From: Thiotrichales bacterium HSG1
Lineage (GTDB): Bacteria > Pseudomonadota > Gammaproteobacteria > Beggiatoales > Beggiatoaceae
Assembly (NCBI GenBank): GCA_030378125.1
Contig: JAUCGN010000033.1
Span: forward strand, 1-12,815
Direction of reading: 5' to 3'
DNA length: 12,815 bases
How positions within the stretch are numbered: the first letter of the stretch is position 1; every line of letters begins with the position of its first letter. Both the position numbers and the translations under genes were made by a program. This document shows positions 7,294 to 12,815 of the stretch, one piece after another. The notes under the pieces are model-generated. The model was not told the origin of the DNA. It saw only the letters and a list, made by a program, of their open reading frames with translations, and searched no databases.

Positions 7294-7621
7294 GGTTATA
7301 TTAAAAAATACCAAATGTAGAGTGTATAAATGATAGCGTCATACACTGAAATTAATAAGGTAGATGACACTCCGTTATCCACCCTATACTAAAAATATAT
7401 ATTAAATCAAGTGAGAAGTTCTTTTAAGAAAAGTTACGTTATAAATCAGTTATGCTGTCATTATATAATGTTCTATAAAATTTTAGAAACCATTTGCAGC
7501 TAAAAGCTTTTTCAAAAAAATTCATCCTTAAATACTTTAGTAAATCAAGATAAATCTTGGACTCTTGTCAAAATATTTATTTTAAAAGACATGGTATTAC
7601 ACAGGACAAATAATAGAAATC
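7294..7621 (-). other. Leader/spacer between nusB and hisC
   Basis: This 328-base stretch holds no convincing gene. Near hisC, AGTGTAT (7321-7327) can pair with ATACACT (7341-7347), or the overlapping GAGTGT (7320-7325) with ACACTC (7367-7372). The two stems exclude each other. A possible minus-strand promoter is TTGATT (7411-7406) with TATAGG (7389-7384), spacing 16, weak. A 28-residue frame (7525-7439, minus) begins ATG but has its AAGG directly against the start codon and is not called. No histidine-rich leader peptide was found. Confidence 0.35.
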
Positions 7622-8062
7622 TCATTTTTTTGCAAGCTTTTGGGCTAACTTATCCAAAATTCCATTAATATATGTATGACTTTTTTCCGCTCCAAAACCC
7701 TTAGCTAATTCTACCGATTCATTAAGTACCACTTTAAAGGGGATATCCTGACAATATTTTAATTCGTAACAACCTATGCGTAAAATTGTTGTTTCAATTG
7801 GATCAAGGTCATTAAGGTCTCGATCTAACCAAGGGGCATAAGCTGTATCCAATTCATCAAATCGCTGATAAATACCATTAATTAATTGTTTAAAATAAGG
7901 AATATCTATTTTACTTAAACTCTGGATAATCAATCGGTCCGGGTCTTCTAATAACTGAGTTTCAATTACCGAAATATCTTGTTTTGTAATTTGCCACTGG
8001 TATAACGCCTGTAGTGCCAAACGTCTTGCCGCAGTACGGGCTTTGGGTTTAAATCTTGCCAT
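7622..8062 (-). CDS. nusB: Transcription antitermination factor NusB
   Basis: NusB binds the boxA RNA with NusE (ribosomal protein S10) and lets RNA polymerase read through rRNA operons. The 146-residue protein is of family length and all-helical, with the arginine-rich start KARTAARRLALQALYQWQI (residues 7-25) that contacts boxA and the C-terminal block 'VVLNESVELAKGFGAEKSHTYINGILDKLA'. Its ATG overlaps the ribH stop by one base (TAATG), a standard ribH-nusB arrangement that suggests coupled translation. No terminator is obvious after it, so some transcripts may run on to hisC. Confidence 0.95.
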   Translation of the reverse strand: MARFKPKARTAARRLALQALYQWQITKQDISVIETQLLEDPDRLIIQSLSKIDIPYFKQLINGIYQRFDELDTAYAPWLDRDLNDLDPIETTILRIGCYELKYCQDIPFKVVLNESVELAKGFGAEKSHTYINGILDKLAQKLAKK

Positions 8063-8520
8063 TATAATTTACTAAGCAAATCAACCATTTCAATTGCTGA
8101 TAATGCAGCATCACTACCTTTATTACCTGCTTTAGTACCAGCCCTTTCAATTGCTTGCTCAATCGAATCAACAGTTAAAACTCCAAATGCTACTGGTATG
8201 TCATGCTGCAAAGAAACTGTAGCTAAACCCTTAGAACATTCTCCGGCTACATAATCAAAATGTGGAGTTCCACCACGAATAACTGCCCCAATTGCAATAA
8301 TAGCATCATATTTTTTACTAATAGCTAAACGTTGCGTTACTAACGGAATTTCATAAGCACCCGGAACCCATACCACAGTTACATCTTCTACTCCATGCCG
8401 TTTTAGAGTGTCCAAAGCTCCGGTTAGTAGATGTTCCGTGATAAAACTATTAAAGCGACCGGCCACAATTACATAGTCAGCATCACAATTAGCAAAATTA
8501 CCTTCAATTATTGTTGTCAT
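8062..8520 (-). CDS. ribH: 6,7-dimethyl-8-ribityllumazine synthase
   Basis: RibH condenses the dihydroxybutanone phosphate made by RibB with 5-amino-6-ribitylaminouracil to give lumazine, the direct precursor of riboflavin; the family forms 60-mer or decamer shells. The 152-residue protein has the substrate-binding GRFN (21-24), GAYEIP (54-59), [15 protein letters not shown] (78-92, catalytic His87) and AGNKG (131-135, phosphate site). The frame can be opened to a TTG at 8550, but the ATG at 8520 fits the family start, with GAG 8 bases upstream. That puts it 17 bases inside the end of ribBX, so the two are translationally coupled. The product partners its neighbour in the pathway. Confidence 0.95.
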   Translation of the reverse strand: MTTIIEGNFANCDADYVIVAGRFNSFITEHLLTGALDTLKRHGVEDVTVVWVPGAYEIPLVTQRLAISKKYDAIIAIGAVIRGGTPHFDYVAGECSKGLATVSLQHDIPVAFGVLTVDSIEQAIERAGTKAGNKGSDAALSAIEMVDLLSKL

Positions 8521-9637
8521 CTTTTTTCTCATTATTAACATAACCAACAATCTCTAAACCAAAACCAGATAGAGCGTGCATTTTTTTAGGAGCGCTTAAT
8601 ACTCGCATTTTGCGTACTCCTAGATCAGACAAAATTTGAGCCCCTAAACCATGAGTACGTAAGTCATGAGTTGGTGAATAAGAGGGTAAATTCTCCCCTT
8701 TATCTCTTTGACAACAATGGTTAACTCGCTGGATTATAACTTGAGCTTGTTCTCTTTGATTTAATATAACTAAAACTCCACTTTCTTCTTCAGCAATTCG
8801 TTCAATAGCGTTCCGCAATGGCCAACCGCAACTTTCTCTGGTACTAGCGGTTAAATCACATAAAGCGTTACTTATATGTACTCGAATTAAAGGTGCTTTA
8901 TTTGAAACAATCTTACCTTTAACTAACGCAAAATGTACAATATTATCAATACTATCCTGATAGACAAATAACTTAAAGTCTCCAAACTCTGTGGACCAAT
9001 TACAATCTGTAACTCGATCTATAGTTTTTTCATTTATAGTACGAAAACTTATTAAATCGGCAATTGTACCTATCTTTATATTGTGTTGTTTAGCAAATAA
9101 CTCTAAATCCGGTCGCCGTGCCATCGTACCGTCTTCATTTAAAATTTCCACAATCACTGCGGCGGGTTCCAAACCAGCTAAACGAGCTAGATCACAACCT
9201 GCCTCTGTATGCCCTGCCCTTCTTAATGTACCTCCAGGTTGAGCGGTTAAAGGAAAAATATGACCTGGTTGAATTAAATCGGATGGTTTGGCATCTTCAT
9301 TGACAGCTGCAAGAATAGTTACTGCTCGATCTGCTGCTGAAATTCCAGTGGTCACTCCTTTAGCAGCCTCAATCGACACGGTAAAATTTGTTCCATGTGG
9401 TGCATTGTTATCTGTCACCATTTTATTTAATTGTAATTTTTGGCAACGTTCATGAGTTAAAGTCAGGCAAATTAATCCTCTTCCAAAACGAGCCATAAAA
9501 TTAACATCTTCAGCTTTAACTTTAACTGCTGCCATAATTAAATCACCTTCATTTTCGCGGTCTTCATCATCCATTAAGATGACCATCTTTCCAGCTTGAA
9601 TATCGGCAATTATTTCTTCAATATTGTTCAAAGACAT
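8504..9637 (-). CDS. ribBX: 3,4-dihydroxy-2-butanone-4-phosphate synthase with degenerate GTP cyclohydrolase II-like domain (RibBX type)
   Basis: The N-terminal half (1-200) is a complete Rib[11 protein letters not shown] metal and substrate loop (23-32), [10 protein letters not shown] (82-91), [11 protein letters not shown] (94-104), GHTEA with catalytic His143 (142-146) and NEDGTMAR (167-174). It makes dihydroxybutanone phosphate from ribulose 5-phosphate. The C-terminal half (about 218-365) aligns with GTP cyclohydrolase II but is not catalytic by sequence. Of the three zinc cysteines in the CLTGDALFSLRCDCG region only the last (Cys270) remains, the first two positions being Asn and Glu, and the arginine/aspartate active-site stretch is replaced by NQREQAQ (293-299). 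This is the proteobacterial variant described as RibBX; a separate ribA is expected elsewhere. It is the first gene of ribBX-ribH-nusB. No FMN riboswitch was seen upstream. Confidence 0.92.
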   Translation of the reverse strand: MSLNNIEEIIADIQAGKMVILMDDEDRENEGDLIMAAVKVKAEDVNFMARFGRGLICLTLTHERCQKLQLNKMVTDNNAPHGTNFTVSIEAAKGVTTGISAADRAVTILAAVNEDAKPSDLIQPGHIFPLTAQPGGTLRRAGHTEAGCDLARLAGLEPAAVIVEILNEDGTMARRPDLELFAKQHNIKIGTIADLISFRTINEKTIDRVTDCNWSTEFGDFKLFVYQDSIDNIVHFALVKGKIVSNKAPLIRVHISNALCDLTASTRESCGWPLRNAIERIAEEESGVLVILNQREQAQVIIQRVNHCCQRDKGENLPSYSPTHDLRTHGLGAQILSDLGVRKMRVLSAPKKMHALSGFGLEIVGYVNNEKKDDNNN

Positions 9638-9667
9638 AGTATAAGATTCAAAATTTTCTAGAAAAGC

Positions 9668-9696
9668 ATTATATCACAGTTCACAACTACTTTGTT
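9668..9696 (-). promoter_or_regulatory. Promoter of ribBX-ribH-nusB
   Basis: On the minus strand TGTGA directly precedes a perfect TATAAT (9673-9668), a full extended -10 (TRTGnTATAAT). The -35 region (9696-9691) is poor, as usual for extended -10 promoters. The start would be near 9661, about 24 bases before the ATG at 9637, leaving no room for a riboswitch. Confidence 0.6.
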
Positions 9697-9802
9697 TGAG
9701 GCTACTAAAAATTGCCATGATTGCAACTTGATACATATTTTTTAAACCCTATTTATTAGTCTTCAGTGAATTTTTAAATCATAACAGTTAGGGATATACT
9801 TA

Positions 9803-10354
9803 ATGAAAAAATTTATACTACCAGCAGTGATATCTTTAGTTATTAGCGGAAGCTATGTTTTCGCAGAAGAATCAACTCAAGAAGTTAAGGCAGCTACAAC
9901 ACCAGTTGTTACAGCACCACCTCCAATGGCAGTACCACCTCCAGCTGCTAACCCTGATATGGAGAAATATCGGCAAGAAATAAAAAAGCATATTGCTGAA
10001 CAGCAAGCTGCTATGGAAAAACGAATGACTGAACAACAAGCTGCTATGAAAGAGCAAATGATTCAACAACAGAAGCAGCATCAAGAAATGATGGAAGAAC
10101 GTACTGCAAAAATGCAGGAAATGCAAAAAAGGCATGAAAAAATGCGTGCTGAACATACTTCTCCAGCTTGGACCAAACAACCAGCACCACCTGCTTCTAG
10201 ATGGAATGCCCCCCCTTATGCACAACCAAGGTATAACAACCAGCCTGTTCCAAAGATGCATAATCGTGCTAGTCACCATGTTAATATAGAAAAGAGCTTA
10301 CATAATATTGAAAAATTACTGGAAGAAGTTATTGAAATTCTGCAGAAAAAGTAG
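9803..10354 (+). CDS. Secreted Met/Gln-rich coiled-coil protein with 11-residue repeats, function unknown
   Basis: I do not recognise this 183-residue protein. It has a clear signal peptide (MKKFILPAVISLVISGSYVFA, cleavage after Ala21), then a Thr/Ala/Pro-rich linker with two PPP runs (39-41, 45-47). A helical region (about 53-118) follows, built on 11-residue units: AEQQAAMEKRM (65-75), TEQQAAMKEQM (76-86), IQQQKQHQEMM (87-97) and a looser fourth. It is rich in Met, Gln and Glu, with several His. A proline/aromatic stretch (121-150) and a short amphipathic C-terminal helix (160-183, SLHNIEKLLEEVIEILQKK) close it. AGGGA (9790-9794) is 8 bases before the ATG, the best ribosome site in the window. 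The gene stands alone, divergent from ribBX. It is probably a periplasmic oligomer; metal or copper binding by Met/His is only a guess. Confidence 0.75.
   Translation: MKKFILPAVISLVISGSYVFAEESTQEVKAATTPVVTAPPPMAVPPPAANPDMEKYRQEIKKHIAEQQAAMEKRMTEQQAAMKEQMIQQQKQHQEMMEERTAKMQEMQKRHEKMRAEHTSPAWTKQPAPPASRWNAPPYAQPRYNNQPVPKMHNRASHHVNIEKSLHNIEKLLEEVIEILQKK
9995..10126 (+). repeat. 33-bp tandem repeat inside the secreted coiled-coil gene
   Basis: Four in-frame 33-base units. The first two (9995-10027 and 10028-10060) are clearly related: GAACAGCAAGCTGCTATG recurs as GAACAACAAGCTGCTATG, one base different. The third and fourth are diverged. The 11-residue period fits a right-handed (hendecad) coiled coil, and the near-identity of units one and two suggests recent duplication. 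Confidence 0.6.
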
Positions 10355-10385
10355 TATTTCTATATATCTCCTAAATTAGATTAGT

Positions 10386-10514
10386 CCCACCATATTCAAT
10401 GTTAAACTTTTTATATTATGGAAGGTTTTTTGGGGCTATCTTACTGGACTACCAATTTTCAGTCATGGGCATACAGTGGTGGGTAAAGATTTGTTTCATT
10501 TTGTGCTGCCCACC
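10386..10514 (+). promoter_or_regulatory. Leader with mutually exclusive stems upstream of the VWA gene
   Basis: TGGTGGG (10477-10483) can pair perfectly with CCCACCA (10386-10392) or, shifted one base, GGTGGG (10478-10483) can pair with CCCACC (10509-10514), which lies 14 bases before the ATG at 10529. Only one can form at a time, so ribosome access or elongation could be switched. The pairing is visible; no known riboswitch core was recognised in 10355-10528 and no clear promoter was found. Confidence 0.35.
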
Positions 10515-10528
10515 CTTAAAATAAAAAA

Positions 10529-11146
10529 ATGCGTAAATTACCAGTTTACCTACTGTTAGACTGTTCAGCTTCTATGATTGGTCAACCTATTGAACAAGTT
10601 AGGCAAGGACTCAGAGCCTTACTAGATGACTTGTTTGATGAACCGATGGCATTAGAAACTGTTTATTTATCAGTGATAACCTTTAATAGCACCGCCGAAC
10701 AGCTAATTCCATTAACTGAAATAATTCAATTTAAAGAACCTCAAATTCAAGCTCAGGGTACGACTGTATTAGGTGCTGCATTACGCTTGTTAATCAATTG
10801 TTTAGAAACAGAACAAAATATTACTGAGAAACAAGATTGGAAACCTTTAGTATTTTTGATGACTGACGGAATACCCACTGATAGTTGGGAGGCAGAAGCA
10901 AAAGAATTTAGGTCTAAACGGTTGGCTAATTTAATTGCCTTTGCTGCTGGAACAAAGGCCAATATTGATAACCTACAACAGATTACAGATATTATATTAA
11001 AAACTGAAGAAATTTCAGCCGGAACTATTAAGATGTTTTTTCAGTGGATGAGTCAGTCGATTATCCACACTGGTAAAACTATTCAAGTTATGCCAAAGGA
11101 GATTGATTTACCTCCACCACCGCCACACATTCAGATTGTGCCGTGA
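10529..11146 (+). CDS. von Willebrand factor A domain protein, TerY/YegL-like
   Basis: A 205-residue cytoplasmic protein made almost entirely of one VWA domain with an intact metal-ion-dependent adhesion site: DCSAS (11-15, the DxSxS motif), the threonine of GTT (77-79) and the aspartate of MTDG (111-114). The pattern 'LPVYLLLDCSASMIGQPIEQVRQGL' is that of the TerY/YegL group linked to tellurite-resistance and stress modules. The C-terminus is a PPPPP run (195-199) followed by a hydrophobic end. TerY proteins usually sit with a protein phosphatase and a kinase (the TerY-P triad) or other ter genes; none is present here, so the partner is unknown. There is no Shine-Dalgarno sequence before the ATG, and the 174-base leader can form alternative stems. 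The fold is secure, the function is not. Confidence 0.85.
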   Translation: MRKLPVYLLLDCSASMIGQPIEQVRQGLRALLDDLFDEPMALETVYLSVITFNSTAEQLIPLTEIIQFKEPQIQAQGTTVLGAALRLLINCLETEQNITEKQDWKPLVFLMTDGIPTDSWEAEAKEFRSKRLANLIAFAAGTKANIDNLQQITDIILKTEEISAGTIKMFFQWMSQSIIHTGKTIQVMPKEIDLPPPPPHIQIVP

Positions 11147-11148
11147 CA

Positions 11149-11252
11149 ACTTCCAATCAGACGTAATGTATATTTCAAAACATCTATTTTGTTCAGTTAT
11201 AAAATAGGTAGCGGTCTGTCGGATTTTTGATACCTTACATATTTTTGGAAGT
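11149..11252. repeat. 104-bp imperfect palindromic element between convergent genes
   Basis: The two ends are inverted copies: ACTTCCAA (11149-11156) and TTGGAAGT (11245-11252) match perfectly. After an equal 6-base gap, GTAATGTAT (11163-11171) matches the complement of ATACCTTAC (11230-11238) at 8 of 9. That is 18 of 23 positions by eye. Inside is a further perfect stem, CTATTTT (11184-11190) with AAAATAG (11201-11207). It fills the space between the VWA and galU stops, so it may be a bidirectional terminator or a small MITE-like repeat. No target duplication was seen. Confidence 0.55.
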
Positions 11253-11262
11253 CATAACTACT

Positions 11263-12168
11263 TTACTCAGAGTTACCAATGTTAATTTTTTTGCAAACGT
11301 TAGACAAATGTTCTCTAAACGCTTCCCGTAAATTAGGATGTTGTAAAGCATAGTCTATTGTTGCAGTCAGATAACCCAATTTATTACCACAATCATAACG
11401 AATTCCTTGAAACTGACAAGCTAAAACCTGTTCATCAGCTAATAATTTAGCGATAGCATCAGTAAGTTGTATCTCACCCCCACTACCTCTGTCAACAGTC
11501 TTTAAATAGTCAAAAATTTGAGGAGTAAGTATGTAACGTCCCACAACACCAAGAGTTGATGGTGCTTGTTCTGGAGAAGGTTTTTCCACAATATTAGTTA
11601 TTTTGGAAACTCCCTCATAAAGTGGTTCTGGTTTAATAATACCGTAATTGCTAGTTTCAGTTCGGGCGATATTTTCAACTGCGATCACACTACAATTTTG
11701 TCTTTTATAAATATCAATCATTTGTGATAAACAAGAGTTTTGTTTACCATCGATCAAGTCATCTGCTAAAATTATTGCAAATGGTTCTTCACCAACTATA
11801 GGTTTAGCACATAACACCGCATGACCTAAGCCTAATGCTTCTTGCTGACGAATATAAATACATGAGACGCCTTCTGGTACAATGTTTCTGATCATTGATA
11901 ATAGTTTGTACTTACCTCGCCACAACAATTCATCTTCTAATTCTTGATTTTTATCAAAGTGATCTTCAATACTTCGTTTGCTGCCACTGGTGACAAAAAT
12001 TAATTGTTCTATACCCGCTTCAACCGCTTCTTCAGCTGCATATTGAATCAATGGTTTATCGACAATTGGCAACATCTCTTTAGGACTTGCCTTAGTAGCC
12101 GGCAAAAAGCGTGTTCCAAGTCCTGCTACCGGAAACACCGCTTTACGAATAACTTTCTTATTTTTCAT
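11263..12168 (-). CDS. galU: UTP-glucose-1-phosphate uridylyltransferase
   Basis: GalU makes UDP-glucose from UTP and glucose 1-phosphate in the cytoplasm, feeding lipopolysaccharide, glycolipid and galactose pathways. The nucleotide-binding start AVFPVAGLGTRFLPATKASP (10-29) with Lys30 and EMLPI, the VTSGSKRSIEDHFD block, the metal aspartate in IILADDLID, VEKP and the GGEIQLTDAI stretch are all present and in order. The frame extends to a TTG at 12183, but the ATG at 12168 gives a normal 301-residue protein, with GAG ten bases upstream and a leader of about 22 bases from the predicted promoter. It is a single gene, convergent with the VWA gene and downstream of the glutamate synthase-like gene. 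Confidence 0.96.
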   Translation of the reverse strand: MKNKKVIRKAVFPVAGLGTRFLPATKASPKEMLPIVDKPLIQYAAEEAVEAGIEQLIFVTSGSKRSIEDHFDKNQELEDELLWRGKYKLLSMIRNIVPEGVSCIYIRQQEALGLGHAVLCAKPIVGEEPFAIILADDLIDGKQNSCLSQMIDIYKRQNCSVIAVENIARTETSNYGIIKPEPLYEGVSKITNIVEKPSPEQAPSTLGVVGRYILTPQIFDYLKTVDRGSGGEIQLTDAIAKLLADEQVLACQFQGIRYDCGNKLGYLTATIDYALQHPNLREAFREHLSNVCKKINIGNSE

Positions 12169-12197
12169 ATTATGATTACTCAAAATAACAATCCTAT

Positions 12198-12226
12198 ATT
12201 AAAACATTTTTGGTAGATAGCATCAA
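12198..12226 (-). promoter_or_regulatory. Promoter of galU
   Basis: On the minus strand TTGATG (12226-12221) and TTTAAT (12203-12198) are 17 bases apart, matching 4 of 6 and 5 of 6 consensus positions. Transcription would start near 12190, which leaves only about 7 bases before the TTG at 12183 and so favours the ATG at 12168 as the real start. Confidence 0.5.
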
Positions 12227-12298
12227 TTTTTTCAAAACTTTAATTGCTAAAGCATAATTTTTCTTACATTCGTCAGGTAACAACTTGAGTTATAAATA

Positions 12299-12815
12299 TT
12301 AAGCATGTTTAATTGCAGTATACTGACTGATATTTATGTCTGTGGTAACTAAATCTGATACATCTAACTCACTTATTGATTTTTTTCCACAAATACGTAT
12401 AAAATCAGCTATTTCTTCCTGATAAACCTTAAAAAGATTAGTTAGCATTAATGCAGATTTATCAATATCGAAAACTGCTCGTAATTTCTCATCTTGAGTG
12501 GCAATCCCAACTGGACATGTACCTTTATGACAAACTCGATATTGTTGGCAACCAATACCGATCATAGCAATCGTTGATATACCAATAGCATCAGCACCCA
12601 ATGCCAGTGCTTTAACAATATCAGCACTACTTCTGAAACCACCTGTAACCAATAAACTAATATCTTCCCCACCATTTTCTTGCAAAAATTTATGGGCACG
12701 ATAAATGGAATAAGGTGTTGGAATACAAATATTATCCTTAATATGAGTTGGTGCGGCTCCAGTTGCTCCACCACGACTATCTAACGTAATAAAGTCAGGT
12801 TTTAACTGCAAAGCA
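12299..12815 (-). CDS. FMN-binding glutamate synthase domain protein, C-terminal part (cut by window edge)
   Basis: The visible 171 residues belong to the FMN/2-oxoglutarate domain of glutamate synthase (GltB family, COG0069). 'DSRGGATGAAPTHIKDN' and 'LLVTGGFRSSADIVKALALGADAIGI' form the end of the TIM barrel with the flavin phosphate site. They are followed by the three-cysteine 3Fe-4S motif CQQYRVCHKGTCPVG (C-x5-C-x4-C). The protein ends soon after, without the beta-helix domain of full GltB, so it is a short stand-alone synthase-domain protein or an archaeal-type subunit. The reading frame continues past 12815, so the apparent TTG start near 12811 is internal. It may transfer nitrogen to 2-oxoglutarate or act as another flavin oxidoreductase; the missing N-terminus would help decide. 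Confidence 0.88.
   Translation of the reverse strand, partial: ALQLKPDFITLDSRGGATGAAPTHIKDNICIPTPYSIYRAHKFLQENGGEDISLLVTGGFRSSADIVKALALGADAIGISTIAMIGIGCQQYRVCHKGTCPVGIATQDEKLRAVFDIDKSALMLTNLFKVYQEEIADFIRICGKKSISELDVSDLVTTDINISQYTAIKHA

Noticed and set aside
7439-7525. 28-residue minus-strand small protein frame between nusB and hisC
   Set aside because: AAGG sits directly against the ATG, composition is that of AT-rich spacer, and the FYRT match to the transposase scar region comes only from a shared 14-base AT-rich string.
9638-9802. FMN riboswitch upstream of ribBX
   Set aside because: None of the conserved GC-rich FMN-aptamer segments is present and the predicted leader is only about 24 bases.
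9872-10279. 135-codon minus-strand frame inside the secreted coiled-coil gene
   Set aside because: It is the antisense image of Met/Gln/Glu codons (a His/Leu/Phe-rich translation) and has no start context; the plus-strand gene has a signal peptide and ribosome site.
11211-11222. DNA uptake sequence-like GCGGTCTGTCGG
   Set aside because: It differs from the known Neisseriaceae uptake sequences at several positions and I saw no second copy in the window.
12562-12774. 70-codon minus-strand frame with hydrophobic composition
   Set aside because: It is an out-of-frame shadow of the glutamate synthase domain gene on the same strand.

Overview
The window is a low-GC (roughly 35%), gene-dense stretch of what looks like an ordinary bacterial chromosome. 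The gene content points to Proteobacteria: a ZapB-like/ZapA pair, a fused RibB with a degenerate RibA-like half, ribH-nusB, and a stand-alone FMN glutamate synthase domain. The HisC protein reads most like betaproteobacterial HisC to me, so an AT-rich betaproteobacterium is my best guess. This rests on remembered family sequences, not on a search. I see no prophage, plasmid, CRISPR or defence module, and I do not find a convincing undescribed system. The items worth a second look are small: structured leaders, a palindromic intergenic element, a transposase scar and two or three uncharacterised proteins.

Layout. 1-407 (minus): a ZapB-like coiled-coil gene overlapping zapA by 4 bases (ATGA); zapA runs off the left edge. 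408-650: a divergent promoter region with a long hairpin in the pit leader. 651-2225 (plus): a PiT-family phosphate permease with a lysine-rich insertion. 2347-3999 (plus): recN. 4000-4426: a strong hairpin and the decayed C-terminal end of a transposase gene. 4427-7293 (minus): hisC, a secreted LEA-2-like protein and coaBC, probably one transcript (hisC overlaps the next gene by one base as TAATG, then a 24-base gap). 7294-7621: a leader or intergenic stretch with competing stems. 7622-9637 (minus): ribBX-ribH-nusB, overlapping end to end (17 bases, then TAATG). 9803-10354 (plus): a secreted Met/Gln-rich coiled-coil protein of unknown role. 10529-11146 (plus): an orphan VWA (TerY/YegL-like) protein behind a leader with mutually exclusive stems. 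11149-11252: a 104-bp imperfect palindrome between convergent genes. 11263-12168 (minus): galU. 12299-12815 (minus): the C-terminal part of an FMN/3Fe-4S glutamate synthase domain protein, cut by the right edge.

Most of the genes are core metabolism and upkeep: phosphate uptake, recombinational repair, coenzyme A, histidine, riboflavin, rRNA antitermination, UDP-glucose and cell division. They are linked by position more than by one pathway, except that ribBX and ribH make the two last-but-one precursors' branch of riboflavin. Shine-Dalgarno sequences are weak or absent before most starts. Several long open frames begin with TTG well upstream of the probable ATG, so I have shortened zapB, ribH, hisC and galU to the ATG.
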